Shown piece after piece: positions 17,464-26,966 of a stretch of DNA of 64,000 bases. Each line of letters begins with the position of its first letter. The first letter of the stretch is position 1. The position numbers were made by a program, and so were the translations under genes. The stretch is taken from positions 62,001 through 126,000 of the forward strand of contig CALKXJ010000005.1 in the NCBI GenBank assembly GCA_938003835.1. Direction: 5' to 3'. The stretch comes from an uncultured Bryobacteraceae bacterium. GTDB taxonomy: Bacteria > Acidobacteriota > Terriglobia > Bryobacterales > Bryobacteraceae. The notes under the pieces are model-generated. The model was given only the letters and a program-made list of their open reading frames with translations, ran no database searches and was not told the origin of the DNA.

Positions 17464-18270
17464 CTATTCCGTCAGACCGAGCTGGGCCTGGCTCCGCTGG
17501 GCCTTGATGCGCTTGGTGGCCATCGTCTTGTCGACCCAGTTGTCGGCCGTCTCGATGTCTTTGTCGTAGGCCTCTTTGGTGTCCTGCAAGTCGGCCCGCT
17601 CGCGGTAGAGCAGGTTCAGGTACGCCATCGCGTCGTCGTACTCAGGATCGAGTTCCACCGCCCGCTGGAGGTTCTTGATCCCCTCCTCGATCATTGCCAG
17701 ATTCTCGCTCTTGAGCTTCTCGCGCACCTTCTTGTCCTTGAGTGGACCGGGATCCTCGGGCTTCATGCCGAGCTCAGCCCGAGCTGCCATGCGCTTCTGG
17801 AAGGAGCGCGTCCAGGCAATCACGCCCAGCGTGTAATAGGCCTCCTTGTTGTTCGGGTGCGCGGCAATCAGCTTGCGGAACCATTCCTCGGACTCGTCGA
17901 ACTTCTTCTGGTGGAAGTAAAGGTTCGCAATCGAGGCCAGCGCCACGCTGTTGTTGGGATCCATCTCCAGCACGCGGAGGAACTCCTGGTGAGCCTGTTC
18001 CGCCATGCGGAGGTTGTCCGGCGACTCGGCGCCCGGAATGTACTGACTCATATAAGCCGTCGCCAGATAAAGCCGGGCGGTCGGAAATTGCGGATCGAGT
18101 TCAACGGCCTTCTTGAAGAACTCGACCGCGTCCGGATACTGGGCGTTCTTGTAAGCCTGGACCCCTTTGTTGAGATTGTCACGGGCGCGCAGCTTGGTGC
18201 AGCCACTGGCGCTGAAAACGAGGAGTCCGACTGCGACGGATATGACACCTAGGCTTCGATAGCGTTGCAT
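17464..18270 (-). CDS. TPR-repeat lipoprotein
   Basis: 268 residues. A signal peptide ending in the lipobox SASGC (Cys24) indicates a lipoprotein. The mature part consists of tetratricopeptide repeats, e.g. YPDAVEFFKKAVELDPQFP, HQEFLRVLEMDPNNSVALAS, KNLQRAVELDPEYDDAMAYL, and a charged helical C-terminus. It closes the tonB-exbB-exbD-exbD operon, separated by 50 bases from the second exbD. Its position suggests a scaffold or adaptor for the ExbB/ExbD motor at the envelope; this is an inference. Confidence 0.85.
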   Translation of the reverse strand: MQRYRSLGVISVAVGLLVFSASGCTKLRARDNLNKGVQAYKNAQYPDAVEFFKKAVELDPQFPTARLYLATAYMSQYIPGAESPDNLRMAEQAHQEFLRVLEMDPNNSVALASIANLYFHQKKFDESEEWFRKLIAAHPNNKEAYYTLGVIAWTRSFQKRMAARAELGMKPEDPGPLKDKKVREKLKSENLAMIEEGIKNLQRAVELDPEYDDAMAYLNLLYRERADLQDTKEAYDKDIETADNWVDKTMATKRIKAQRSQAQLGLTE

Positions 18271-18320
18271 AGAATACTCCCGGCCGGCCAGAAATCCGCG
18301 GGCGCCCGCGATCTCGCCTT

Positions 18321-18746
18321 CTATTGACCGGCCTCCACTTTCGCGGTCATCAAGCCGACCTTGTCAATGCCGGCGCCCTTGGCGATGTCGATCACCCGGG
18401 CTACCACCTGAAACTCGAGCTCCGGATCGCCCTTGACGAAGACCACCCGCTCGGCGCGCGTTTTGAAAATCTCCTCAAGGCGCGGCCCCAGCCGGTTCTC
18501 GTCCGTAGGCTCCTGATTGATCAGCATGGTCTGGTCCCGGTTGACCGAGATCACCACTGTACGCTGGTCGGCAGCGGACATCTTTTGGTCCGGCGGCGCC
18601 GGCTGCGGAATCAGTGCCTCCAGCCCCTTCGGGGTCAGAGGCGTAATCACCATGAAGATGATGAGCAACACCAGGAGCACATCGATGAACGGAACCACGT
18701 TGGGTTCCACCATCACTCCCTTGTTGGTGCCAACTTGCATTCCCAT
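18321..18746 (-). CDS. ExbD/TolR family proton channel subunit (second copy)
   Basis: 141 residues with the family layout: short cytoplasmic N-terminus, one transmembrane helix (about 16-38) preceded by the proton-carrying aspartate in NVVPFIDVLLVLLIIF, and a periplasmic domain (about 60-141). Together with ExbB it converts the proton gradient into mechanical work on TonB. It starts 32 bases after the first exbD. The periplasmic domain differs clearly from the first copy (QPAPPDQKM in place of MTKNPVAMAD), so the two are diverged paralogues and may form a hetero-dimer in the pore. Confidence 0.92.
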   Translation of the reverse strand: MGMQVGTNKGVMVEPNVVPFIDVLLVLLIIFMVITPLTPKGLEALIPQPAPPDQKMSAADQRTVVISVNRDQTMLINQEPTDENRLGPRLEEIFKTRAERVVFVKGDPELEFQVVARVIDIAKGAGIDKVGLMTAKVEAGQ

Positions 18747-18778
18747 AGCGTCTGTCCTCCTTCGGCCTTCCGGCGGCG

Positions 18779-19216
18779 CTAGAGTTCGCCCTCGATCGCA
18801 CCTCTGCCGCCGAGGCGCTCCGTGAGCAGGCCGACGTTGTCCACCCCGGCGGCGCGAATGTTGTCCACCACCTCGACCACCCGCTCATAGCGTGCCCGCG
18901 CGTCGCACTTCAGGTAGGCGGTCTTGTCCATCGTGCCCGCGAGCATGTCCCGGACCTTCTGCGTCAGATCCGCCGGCTCGACCGGCGTGGTCCCCAGGAA
19001 GACCCGGCCGTCGCGCGTCACGGCAATCAACACCGCACTCTCCTTGTCAGCATCGGCCATGGCGACGGGATTCTTCGTCATGACCAGGTCGACGCTGACG
19101 CCTTTGGAGAGCATGGGCGTGACCACCATGAAGATGATGAGCATCACCAGCATCACGTCCGCGAGCGGAATCACGTTAATGTCGGAGGTTACCTCTGGTG
19201 CTTTGAACTTACCCAT
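18779..19216 (-). CDS. ExbD/TolR family proton channel subunit (first copy)
   Basis: 145 residues. The transmembrane helix with the essential aspartate reads NVIPLADVMLVMLIIFMVV, followed by the conserved TP of TPMLSKGV and the periplasmic ExbD domain ending in VDNVGLL. It sits between exbB and the second exbD on the same strand. The helix and the periplasmic phrase DKESAVLIAVTRDGRVFLG match the group I ExbD pattern found beside TonB genes. Confidence 0.92.
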   Translation of the reverse strand: MGKFKAPEVTSDINVIPLADVMLVMLIIFMVVTPMLSKGVSVDLVMTKNPVAMADADKESAVLIAVTRDGRVFLGTTPVEPADLTQKVRDMLAGTMDKTAYLKCDARARYERVVEVVDNIRAAGVDNVGLLTERLGGRGAIEGEL

Positions 19217-19329
19217 GGCTTAGTTCTCCTCTCCTCGGGCGAGTCCGTCTGCCCCGGCCGGCGGTGCAACCCCGCAGGCTACACCGCCGCCGGTGACTCA
19301 ACTCGCCGGACGTCTCCAAGTCGAGGGCC

Positions 19330-20064
19330 TTAACCCTTGGCCGCGGCCCGCTGGGTCCGCTTCAGGAAGTAGTCGATCAGCTCGGAGCTGGAGTTGCTCA
19401 TCTCGACGTCGAGGCCTTCCAGCTTGGTGGTGAAGTAGTTGTAGGCCCACACCGCCGGGATGGCCACGAACAGGCCGATAGCCGTCGCCACCAGCGCCTC
19501 GGAGATGCCACCCGCCACGGCGCCCAAACCAGTGGACTTCTCCGTCGAGATGCCCTTGAACGCGTTGATGATTCCCACCACGGTGCCGAACAGCCCGACG
19601 AACGGGGCCGACGCTCCGATCGTCGCCAGCGCCGCTACGCCCCGTTTCAGCTCGGCGTGGGTGATCGCCTCAGCCCGCTCCAGCGCGCGGCGGGAGGCCT
19701 CGATCTCTTCGCCGGGGATGTCGGCGCTCGACTCGTGGGCCTTAAACTCTTGAAGCCCGGCCACGACTACTTTCGCCAAGTGGCTCTTCTTGTACCGGTC
19801 GGCGATCTTGATCGCCTCGTCGAGTTTGCCATCCCGCAACGCGCCGGCCACGGCCGGCGCGAACAGCCGCGACTGTTTGCGCGCGGCGCTAAAGGCGAGC
19901 GCGCGGTCGATCATCACGCCGATCGAATAGGCCGACATGAGGAAGAGCAAGATCACGACGATCTTGGCCGCGATACCCATCTGGGCCCACATCGAGCGGA
20001 TGTCGAAGCCCACGGCCCCGCCTGCCTGAAGCATCAAGGCCCAAACCTGCAATTGTAGAAGCAT
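19330..20064 (-). CDS. exbB: ExbB/TolQ/MotA family proton channel protein
   Basis: 244 residues with three predicted transmembrane helices: KIVVILLFLMSAYSIGVMI (about 33-52), and two close to the C-terminus, IGASAPFVGLFGTVVGIINAF and the following ALVATAIGLFVAIPAVWAYN, that carry the family signature GLFGTVxGI. This is the inner membrane scaffold around the ExbD dimer. It follows tonB by 61 bases and precedes exbD. A glycine-poor N-terminal helix and a cytoplasmic helical loop rich in Lys and Glu are typical. Confidence 0.93.
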   Translation of the reverse strand: MLLQLQVWALMLQAGGAVGFDIRSMWAQMGIAAKIVVILLFLMSAYSIGVMIDRALAFSAARKQSRLFAPAVAGALRDGKLDEAIKIADRYKKSHLAKVVVAGLQEFKAHESSADIPGEEIEASRRALERAEAITHAELKRGVAALATIGASAPFVGLFGTVVGIINAFKGISTEKSTGLGAVAGGISEALVATAIGLFVAIPAVWAYNYFTTKLEGLDVEMSNSSSELIDYFLKRTQRAAAKG

Positions 20065-20125
20065 GTCTTTCTTCTCCTGCGAGTTGATTTGACGTTAAAG
20101 TGTCAACAAACCTGTTTGTCGCGCC

Positions 20126-20890
20126 TCAGCCGCTCAGGGTGAAGTTCACGTCAATCTGCGTGACGACTTCCACCGGTTCCCCGTTGAGCAGCGTCGGCTT
20201 GTAAACCCACTGTTTCACCGCTTCGGTGGCCGCCGGAATCAGCAGCGGATGGCCGCTGACGACCGTGAGGTTCTCGATCCGGCCGTCCTTGCCGATGATG
20301 GCGTTGAAGCGGACCGTGCCCTGAATCCGCGCCTGCCGCGCCAGCGGCGGATAGACCGGCTTGGGCTGGTGGATCAGGCGCGCCGCCTGTACGTTGCCGC
20401 CCACCCGGATCCGCTGCACCGGCTTCGGCTTCTCCTTCTCCTTGACCGGAGGCGGAGGGGGAGGCGGCGGGGCCGCCGTCGGCACCGAGCCGATGATGCC
20501 GCCGATCACTCCGCCGGCCGCGCCGCCCGGCACGCCGCCGGGCACACCACCGATCACGCCTACCGCGCCGGTCACCGGCGGAAGCTCATCCTCTTCGATC
20601 TTGGCGATCTCCTTGGGAATCTCCCGCGGCGCCATCAGCTTACCGGCGTCGAACTGCCTCGGGATCACTTTGACGACCTTGACCGGAGCAGCCGCCGGCG
20701 GGGGAGGCGGAGGCGGTGGCGGCGGAGGCGCCACCAGGAAACTGGTCAACTGCGTCGAGGGCAGCGTGTCGAAGTAGATCATCGGGATGAGGATCATCAC
20801 CCCGACGAGCAGACACTGCCCGAGGAAGGAAACCAGGACCGTCCAGGTTTTCCTTGTCTTGCCTTGTTCGACGAATACGCTTTCGAACAT
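20126..20890 (-). CDS. tonB: TonB energy transducer
   Basis: 254 residues: short cytoplasmic N-terminus, a transmembrane helix at about 19-38 (TVLVSFLGQCLLVGVMILI), a periplasmic proline-rich spacer with one run of about 11 prolines and one of about 8, a Gly/Val-rich stretch, and a C-terminal TonB domain (LIHQPKPVYPPLARQARIQG, VRFNAIIGKDG, AVKQWVYKPTLLNGEPV). First gene of the operon, upstream of exbB. The long polyproline run presumably keeps the arm extended across the periplasm. Compared with the TonB at 13541-14809 it has the normal N-terminal anchor. Confidence 0.9.
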   Translation of the reverse strand: MFESVFVEQGKTRKTWTVLVSFLGQCLLVGVMILIPMIYFDTLPSTQLTSFLVAPPPPPPPPPPPAAAPVKVVKVIPRQFDAGKLMAPREIPKEIAKIEEDELPPVTGAVGVIGGVPGGVPGGAAGGVIGGIIGSVPTAAPPPPPPPPVKEKEKPKPVQRIRVGGNVQAARLIHQPKPVYPPLARQARIQGTVRFNAIIGKDGRIENLTVVSGHPLLIPAATEAVKQWVYKPTLLNGEPVEVVTQIDVNFTLSG

Positions 20891-20968
20891 CTGTTGTTCA
20901 CCCTTTCCACGCCGCCCGGTATCGGAACCGTCTCCGGCCCGAACCGGCGCTCTTCTGACAACCCTACC

Positions 20969-22186
20969 TCATCCTTTTACCGCTTTCACGGAATCTCTGT
21001 CGACTGCGGTCCGCCTGGCCGGCGCGCCGGCCAGGCGCGCCTTCTTCCGCCGCTCCAACACGCCATGCCAGAATATCAGAATCGGGCTGGCGATGAAAAT
21101 CGAAGAATAGGTCCCCACCAGAATCCCCACGGTGAGCGCGAAAGCGAAGCCGTGCAGAACCTGGCCGCCGAACACAAGCAGCGCCAGCACGGTGATGAAC
21201 GTCAGGCCCGAGGTCATCACCGTGCGGTTTAGCGTCTGGTTGATGCTGGCGTTGACCAGCTCGGGAAATTTGAGCTTTCGCAGAACCTTGAGATTCTCGC
21301 GGATGCGGTCGAAGACCACGATGGTGTCGTTCATCGAGTAGCCGACCAGGGTCAGCAACGCCGCCACCACGGTAAGGGAAATCTCCTTGTTGGTGAGCGA
21401 AAACAGCCCGATGGTGATGACCACATCGTGGAAGACGGCCAGCACGGCCGCCACGCCGTAAATCCACTCGAACCGGAAGGCGATGTAGACCAGCATGCCG
21501 GCCAGCGCGAGCAGCGTCGCCATGATGGCCTGCTGGCGCAGCTCCCGGCCGATCTTGGGCCCCACGATCTCCACGCTCCGGATGGCGAATGGCGCCAGGC
21601 TGAACTCTTCCTTGAGAGTGGCAATGATCTCGGGGGTCGCGCCCGGCACCGCCGCGAGCTCGTCGAAGTTCCGGATCAAGCCCGACCGCGGTGGAGTATC
21701 CCGGAACTCGCGCAGCGCCGCCGCCAGCGCCTGGAGCTGATCCTCCGAGAGCGCGACATTCTTCTTCGGCAGCGCCTCGCGCAGTCGGTCGGCAATGACC
21801 TGCTGGCCGGCGTTGTTGAAGTCCGGGCGCCCGTCCTGGCTGCCAAAGCGGGCGTTCAACGTCTCGATCATCAGCCGCCTGGCCTCGGCCAGTTCCGTCT
21901 CGCTCGCCAGCTCCGTGCTCACCATCACCTCGTCGGAGCCAACCACATCCTGCACCGAGATCTCGCCCTGGATCCGCTCGGCCAGAGCGGAGCGGAGCTC
22001 GTCCATCGGGGGCTGTTGGGCGAAGCGGACATACATAAGCGCTCCGCCTTTGAAATCAATCCCGTAGCGGGGACCACCCTTCACGATCAAGCTTGCCACG
22101 CCCGCAGCGATCAGCACCAGCGACAGGATGATGAAGGGCTTTTGCTTGCCCAGAAAGTCAAAATTCGGGTTCTTAAATAGCTCCAT
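20969..22186 (-). CDS. secF: Protein translocase subunit SecF
   Basis: 405 residues. The C-terminal half has the five-helix SecF core with ALVGYSMNDTIVVFDRIREN (spelled across about 270-290) and the downstream TLNRTVMTSG motif; the N-terminus has one helix and a GIDFKGGALMYVRF motif. SecF with SecD uses the proton gradient to complete export through SecYEG. The periplasmic loop after TM1 is large, which is why the protein is longer than the roughly 310-residue E. coli SecF. It follows secD on the minus strand. Confidence 0.93.
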   Translation of the reverse strand: MELFKNPNFDFLGKQKPFIILSLVLIAAGVASLIVKGGPRYGIDFKGGALMYVRFAQQPPMDELRSALAERIQGEISVQDVVGSDEVMVSTELASETELAEARRLMIETLNARFGSQDGRPDFNNAGQQVIADRLREALPKKNVALSEDQLQALAAALREFRDTPPRSGLIRNFDELAAVPGATPEIIATLKEEFSLAPFAIRSVEIVGPKIGRELRQQAIMATLLALAGMLVYIAFRFEWIYGVAAVLAVFHDVVITIGLFSLTNKEISLTVVAALLTLVGYSMNDTIVVFDRIRENLKVLRKLKFPELVNASINQTLNRTVMTSGLTFITVLALLVFGGQVLHGFAFALTVGILVGTYSSIFIASPILIFWHGVLERRKKARLAGAPARRTAVDRDSVKAVKG

Positions 22187-22278
22187 GCAACATGCTGCGC
22201 CGGTGCTCGTTTCTCTTAGACACAGCCGGCGCCTCGATTGTTCCCGTTATCGTTCCACCAAACACTATCACAAAACCG

Positions 22279-23898
22279 TCAGATGCTCAACGCCACCAGC
22301 CGCCGGCTCCGCGCCAGCTTCCACTGGAACAGGGCCTTGGAGACGAAGACGGCGGTGAAGACGTTGGCCACTAGGCCGATGATCAGCGTTACAGCGAAGC
22401 CCTTCACCGGACCGGTGCCGAAAATGAACAGAAAAGCACAGGCCACCACCGTCGTCACGTGCGTGTCGATGATGGTGAGAAACGCCCGGCTGAAACCGGT
22501 GTCGATGGCCGCCGGGATCGCCTTGCCGCCGGCCAGCTCCTCCTTGATCCGCTCGAAGATTAGCACGTTGCTGTCCACCGCCATGCCAATGGTGAGGATG
22601 ATGCCCGCGATGCCCGGCAAGGTCAGCACCGCCTCGAAGTAGCTGAGCGCCGCCAGAAGAATCAGCGCGTTCAGAACCAGCGCGAGCGTGGCGTTCACGC
22701 CGCTCTGCTTGTAGTAGAAGAGCATGATCGCCACGACGAACGTCAGACCGATGATGCCGGAGATGAAACCCTGGCGGATTGAGTCGGCGCCGAGCGAAGG
22801 TCCCACCGTTCGTTCCTCCAGGTAGGAAATTCCCGCGGGCAACGATCCGGCCTTGAGCACAATCGCCAGGTCGGCCGCCTCCTGCTCGTTGGCCGCTCCG
22901 GTGATGCGCCCGGCGTCGTCGATGCGGCTCTGAATCACCGGAGCGCTGCGAACCTGCCCGTCAAGCACGATCGCCAGCCGGTTGCCGATATTGGCTTCGG
23001 TGAACCGCCCGAAACGCCGCGCCGCCTCCTGCGACAGGGTAAAGTCGGTCTCCCACTTGCCGAACTCGTCACGACCTGGGCGGGCATTGCGGATGTCGCG
23101 TCCGGTAATCACGGCGCTCCGGCTGAGCAGATACCAGGACTCGCCCTGCTGGCCGCCCCGCGGCGCCTCCCGCACCAGCCGGGTATTCAGAGGCAAGACG
23201 CCGCCGTGCTTGGCCAGCGCCTGCTCGCGGCTGGAGAACGGACCGTCCTTGACCTCGCAGATCTCAAGCAGCGCCGCCGTCTGCAAAATCGCCTTCACCC
23301 GGGCCGGATCGTCCACGCCCGGCATCTGTACCAGAATTTCCGCCTCGGCGTCGGAACGTCCCCGCTGCTGAACCGTCGACTCAGTCAACCCCAGGCCATT
23401 GATCCGGTTCTCAATCGTCCGAATGGCGCGCTCCACCGTATCGCGGCGCAGCGCCAGCGCCTCGCTCGGCCGGAGGTTCAGCCGGTAATCCGTCGAAGAG
23501 ACGGGCGTCAGCACCCACTGGGGAAAGCGGTCGGTGACGATGCTCCGGAACGCCGCCGTGCTGTCAAGCGGCACCCCGCGGATCGTGATCTCGATCCGGT
23601 CGGCCTCCTCCAGGCTCTGCGGGTCGTTCCGCTCGATGGAGTCGTATGGGATGCGGGCCTTGGCCATCTCCTCTTTGAGGCGATCGATCACCAGGTCAGC
23701 CTCCGCCTTGAAGGCATCCTGCACCTGAACCTGGAGCACCAGGTGGCTGCCGCCGCGCAAGTCCAGACCGAGCCGGACGTTCCGCCGGAAATTCTCGCGC
23801 GCCTCAGTGAGCGACTTCGGCAGTCCGATCAAGCCGTAGACGCACAGCAGCACCACTGCCAGGATCAACAGGGCTTTGTATCTGAGATTCGCCGTCAT
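22279..23898 (-). CDS. secD: Protein translocase subunit SecD
   Basis: 539 residues. TM1 is near the N-terminus, followed by the P1 region with GLDLRGGSHLVLQV and TVERAIRTIENRINGLGLTE, then the C-terminal six-helix core with LPGIAGIILTIGMAVDSNV and LIFERIKEEL, the classic SecD TM4 motif. A GAGGG-type site precedes ATG 23898. It forms a block with yajC upstream and secF downstream, the usual order. Confidence 0.95.
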   Translation of the reverse strand: MTANLRYKALLILAVVLLCVYGLIGLPKSLTEARENFRRNVRLGLDLRGGSHLVLQVQVQDAFKAEADLVIDRLKEEMAKARIPYDSIERNDPQSLEEADRIEITIRGVPLDSTAAFRSIVTDRFPQWVLTPVSSTDYRLNLRPSEALALRRDTVERAIRTIENRINGLGLTESTVQQRGRSDAEAEILVQMPGVDDPARVKAILQTAALLEICEVKDGPFSSREQALAKHGGVLPLNTRLVREAPRGGQQGESWYLLSRSAVITGRDIRNARPGRDEFGKWETDFTLSQEAARRFGRFTEANIGNRLAIVLDGQVRSAPVIQSRIDDAGRITGAANEQEAADLAIVLKAGSLPAGISYLEERTVGPSLGADSIRQGFISGIIGLTFVVAIMLFYYKQSGVNATLALVLNALILLAALSYFEAVLTLPGIAGIILTIGMAVDSNVLIFERIKEELAGGKAIPAAIDTGFSRAFLTIIDTHVTTVVACAFLFIFGTGPVKGFAVTLIIGLVANVFTAVFVSKALFQWKLARSRRLVALSI

Positions 23899-23919
23899 CG
23901 GATTCCACCCTCTCCCCCG

Positions 23920-24243
23920 TCACGACTTGCGCAGGCCGCTTTCGCCCAGAAGCGCCGCCACCGCGTTGCGGGCCACCTCGAGCTTGACGTTGTCCGGCCG
24001 CACCCGCAACACGATCGTCTCGTCGTCCAGCCGGTCAATGACGCCGATCAAGCCCCCGTTGGTGAGCACCGTAGCGCCTTTCTGAAGCTCCCGGATCATC
24101 TTCTGCTGCTGCTTCTTCTGCCGTTGCATGGGCAGAAACAGGAGAAAGTAGAAGATGGCAAAGATGAGAATGATGGGCAGGAAGCCGAGGATCGGATTCG
24201 ACGACCCCGGCGCCTGCTGAAGCAGCAACAACGTCAACCACAC
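23920..24243 (-). CDS. yajC: Preprotein translocase subunit YajC
   Basis: 107 residues: one transmembrane helix (about 18-37, ILGFLPIILIFAIFYFLLF) and a basic cytoplasmic tail with PMQRQKKQQQKM, then LQKGATVLTNGGLIGVIDRL, a textbook YajC layout. It starts with GTG at 24243, only five bases after a strong GGAGGTG ribosome binding site (complement of 24249-24255). It is located between tgt and secD, as in many bacteria, and is a small accessory of the SecDF complex. Confidence 0.93.
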   Translation of the reverse strand: MWLTLLLLQQAPGSSNPILGFLPIILIFAIFYFLLFLPMQRQKKQQQKMIRELQKGATVLTNGGLIGVIDRLDDETIVLRVRPDNVKLEVARNAVAALLGESGLRKS

Positions 24244-24342
24244 CGTTTCACCTCCAGCGCCGCCACCCAGGCGGCAGCCGACAGAGTGACCGTCTCAACC
24301 ACTCACCCGCAGCTAGGCTTTGAAACCGCAAGGGGCTCAGGG

Positions 24343-25485
24343 CTACCGCTCTAGCACCGGCAGGGATCGGACGTGCTCCAGGTACCGCGGGAAGGTCCCT
24401 AGCACTATAGCCTGCCTGATTTGGCGCATGATGTCAAGGTATCTGAAGATATTATGGACCGTCGCCAGGCTTGAGTACAACATCTCGCCCGCCAGGAACA
24501 GATGCCGGAGATAGGCGCGGGAGTAGGTCCGGCAGGTGCTGCAAGCGCAGGTCCCGTCCACCGGCGCCGGGTCGTCCCGGTAGCGCGCCTGCTTGATGAT
24601 CAGCCGGCCGGCGGCCGTGAACAGGCAGCCGTTGCGCGCATTCCGCGTGGGCAGCACACAGTCCATCATGTCGACGCCGCGCGCCACGTACTCGGCCAGC
24701 TCCTCGGGCAGGCCCACTCCCATGACGTAACGCGGCGCCTGGCGCGGCAGCCGCGGCACGGTCACCTCGACCATCTCCAGGCTCAGCGGGCGGGGCTCGC
24801 CCACCGAGAGGCCCCCGATCGCATAGCCGTCGGCTTCGAGTTCCACCAGCCGGTCGGCGCACTCGGCGCGCAGATCGGCGTACATGGAGCCCTGCACGAT
24901 CGGAAACAGCAGCCCCGGCGCCGAAGCCTCTCCGACGCGGCGCCGGTAGTGTGACATGGCGGCACGCGCCCAGCGCACGGTGCGCTCCACCGACTTTCTC
25001 GCCGCCTCGTGCGTGGCCGGATAGGCCAGGCACTCATCGAGCGCCATCATGATGTCGCTGCCCAGGGCCCACTGCACGTCCACGGTCGACTCCGGCGTGA
25101 ACAGATGCGACGCCCCGTCGATGTGGGAGCGGAAAAGCACCCCCTCGTCGCTCACCTTCCTGAGGTGGCTCAGGCTGAAGACCTGGTAGCCCCCGGAGTC
25201 GGTCAGGATCGCCCGCGGCCAGCTCATGAAGCGGTGCAGGCCGCCCAGCCGCGCCACGGTTTCGTGTCCCGGCCGCAGGTAGAGGTGATAGGTGTTCGCC
25301 AGCAGAATTCGGACGTCAAGCTCCTCGGCCAGTTGCCGCTGCGAGACGCCCTTGACCGATCCCTGCGTGCCCACCGGCATGAAGACCGGCGTCTCGATCA
25401 CCCCGTGCGGGGTCTCGAGCCGGCCGGCGCGGGCGCCTGTGACAGGACATTCGGCCTCGATTTCGAAGCGGAACGGAGCAATCAT
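24343..25485 (-). CDS. tgt: Queuine tRNA-ribosyltransferase (TGT)
   Basis: 380 residues. Exchanges guanine 34 for the queuosine precursor preQ1 in tRNAs with GUN anticodons. The catalytic aspartates are seen in ILTDSGGYQVFSL (nucleophile region) and in VDMMDCVLPTRNARNG; the zinc site is CACSTC with the later His of LATVHN. ATG 25485 is chosen because the conserved N-terminus FRFEIEAEC begins there; the upstream in-frame start at 25506 adds only MGRLTAG. It leads the tgt-yajC-secD-secF block and is divergent from cysS. Confidence 0.94.
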   Translation of the reverse strand: MIAPFRFEIEAECPVTGARAGRLETPHGVIETPVFMPVGTQGSVKGVSQRQLAEELDVRILLANTYHLYLRPGHETVARLGGLHRFMSWPRAILTDSGGYQVFSLSHLRKVSDEGVLFRSHIDGASHLFTPESTVDVQWALGSDIMMALDECLAYPATHEAARKSVERTVRWARAAMSHYRRRVGEASAPGLLFPIVQGSMYADLRAECADRLVELEADGYAIGGLSVGEPRPLSLEMVEVTVPRLPRQAPRYVMGVGLPEELAEYVARGVDMMDCVLPTRNARNGCLFTAAGRLIIKQARYRDDPAPVDGTCACSTCRTYSRAYLRHLFLAGEMLYSSLATVHNIFRYLDIMRQIRQAIVLGTFPRYLEHVRSLPVLER

Positions 25486-25544
25486 GCCGGCGGTCAACCT
25501 TCCCATTTTCGCCGCTTGGGGCGGCCCGGCGCCGACCTGCTACC

Positions 25545-26963
25545 ATGAAAAAGCTGTCCCGCATGGCTCTGCGCTTCTTCAACACCCTCAGCGAGAAGAT
25601 CGAAGAGTTCGAGCCCCTGGAAGGCAACACCGTGCGCATGTACACCTGCGGGCCCACCGTCTACCACTACGTCCACATCGGTAACCTGCGCACCTTCACG
25701 TTCCAGGACATCCTGCGCCGCTGGCTTCGCTACCGCGGCTACGCACTCCGCCACGTGATGAATATCACCGACGTGGACGACAAGATCATCCGCAACGCCA
25801 TGGCGCAGGGCAAGACGATCCGCGAGTACACGGCCGAGTACGAGAAGGCCTTCCTCGAGGACGCCACCACGCTGCGCCTGGAGCGGCCGGAATTCCTGGT
25901 CCGCGCCACCGACCATATCCCGGACATGATCGAGGCGATCCTCAAGCTGGGCGAGAAAGGCTTCACCTACCAGAGCGAGGGCTCGGTCTACTACCGGATC
26001 GCCGCCTTTCCGGAGTACGGCAAGCTCTCCCACACCGATTTCAGCGGGCAGATCGCCGGGGCGCGTGTGGACGTGGACGAATACGACAAGGCCGACGCCC
26101 GGGACTTCGTCCTCTGGAAGCGCCGCAAAGATGACGAGCCCTATTGGGACGGCCCGCTCGGCCCTGGGCGGCCCGGCTGGCACATCGAGTGCTCGGTGAT
26201 GGCCATGAAGTACCTGGGCGAGACGATCGACATCCACGCCGGCGGCGTCGATCTGACCTTCCCCCACCACGAGAACGAAATCGCGCAATCGGAGGCGCTC
26301 ACCGGCAAGCCGTTCGCCCGCTTCTGGCTGCACGCCGAACACCTGATGGTCGAGGGGCAGAAGATGGCCAAAAGCCTGGGCAACTTCTACACGCTGCGCG
26401 ACCTGCTCGCCATGGGCTACCAGCCGGAGGCCATCCGCTACCTGCTCGCTTCCGTGCCCTACCGCAAGAAGCTGAATTTCACCTTCGACGGGCTCAAGGC
26501 CGCCGCCACCGCGGTGGAGCGGCTGAGGAACTTCAAGCTCCGCCTCCAGACCGAGCCGCTCGCGGCCGGCGTGAGTCCCGAGGTCAGCGCCCGCACGGCC
26601 CAGGCGCTGCGGGACTTCGAGGAGGCCCTGGACGACGATCTGAACACCGCCGAGGCGCTGGCGGCGATCTTCGAGTACATTCGCGAGGCCAATACCCGGA
26701 TGGACGCGGGCGCGCTCCCGGCCGGCAACGCGGCCGAGGCGCTCGAGCTGCTCGAGCGCTTCGACCGCATCTTCGACGTCCTCCGTCCGGGCGTCTCCCA
26801 GGCGGGAATCTCCGACGAGGAGGTCGAGGCGCTCATCGCCGAACGAGCCGCCGCGCGCAAGGCGCGCGACTTCGCCCGCGCCGACCAGATCCGCGCGCAG
26901 CTTTTGGAGAAAGGCATCGTGCTCGAGGACACCCGGGAGGGCGTCCGCTGGAAGAGGAAGTAA
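25545..26963 (+). CDS. cysS: Cysteinyl-tRNA synthetase
   Basis: 472 residues, class I aminoacyl-tRNA synthetase charging tRNA-Cys. The zinc ligand and start of the fold are in MYTCGPTVY; the HIGH-like motif is HIGN in [10 protein letters not shown]; the KMSKS loop reads KMAKSLGNF. The zinc/cysteine-binding residues Cys, His and Glu are visible in WHIECSVMA and [16 protein letters not shown] 25545 gives [18 protein letters not shown] 25563 is an equally possible start. Divergent from tgt (gap 59 bases). The next gene starts three bases downstream. Confidence 0.96.
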   Translation: MKKLSRMALRFFNTLSEKIEEFEPLEGNTVRMYTCGPTVYHYVHIGNLRTFTFQDILRRWLRYRGYALRHVMNITDVDDKIIRNAMAQGKTIREYTAEYEKAFLEDATTLRLERPEFLVRATDHIPDMIEAILKLGEKGFTYQSEGSVYYRIAAFPEYGKLSHTDFSGQIAGARVDVDEYDKADARDFVLWKRRKDDEPYWDGPLGPGRPGWHIECSVMAMKYLGETIDIHAGGVDLTFPHHENEIAQSEALTGKPFARFWLHAEHLMVEGQKMAKSLGNFYTLRDLLAMGYQPEAIRYLLASVPYRKKLNFTFDGLKAAATAVERLRNFKLRLQTEPLAAGVSPEVSARTAQALRDFEEALDDDLNTAEALAAIFEYIREANTRMDAGALPAGNAAEALELLERFDRIFDVLRPGVSQAGISDEEVEALIAERAAARKARDFARADQIRAQLLEKGIVLEDTREGVRWKRK

Positions 26964-26966
26964 GCC

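Noticed and set aside
20440-20730. GGCGGAGG-rich low-complexity stretches
   Set aside because: They encode polyproline runs of the TonB protein on the minus strand.
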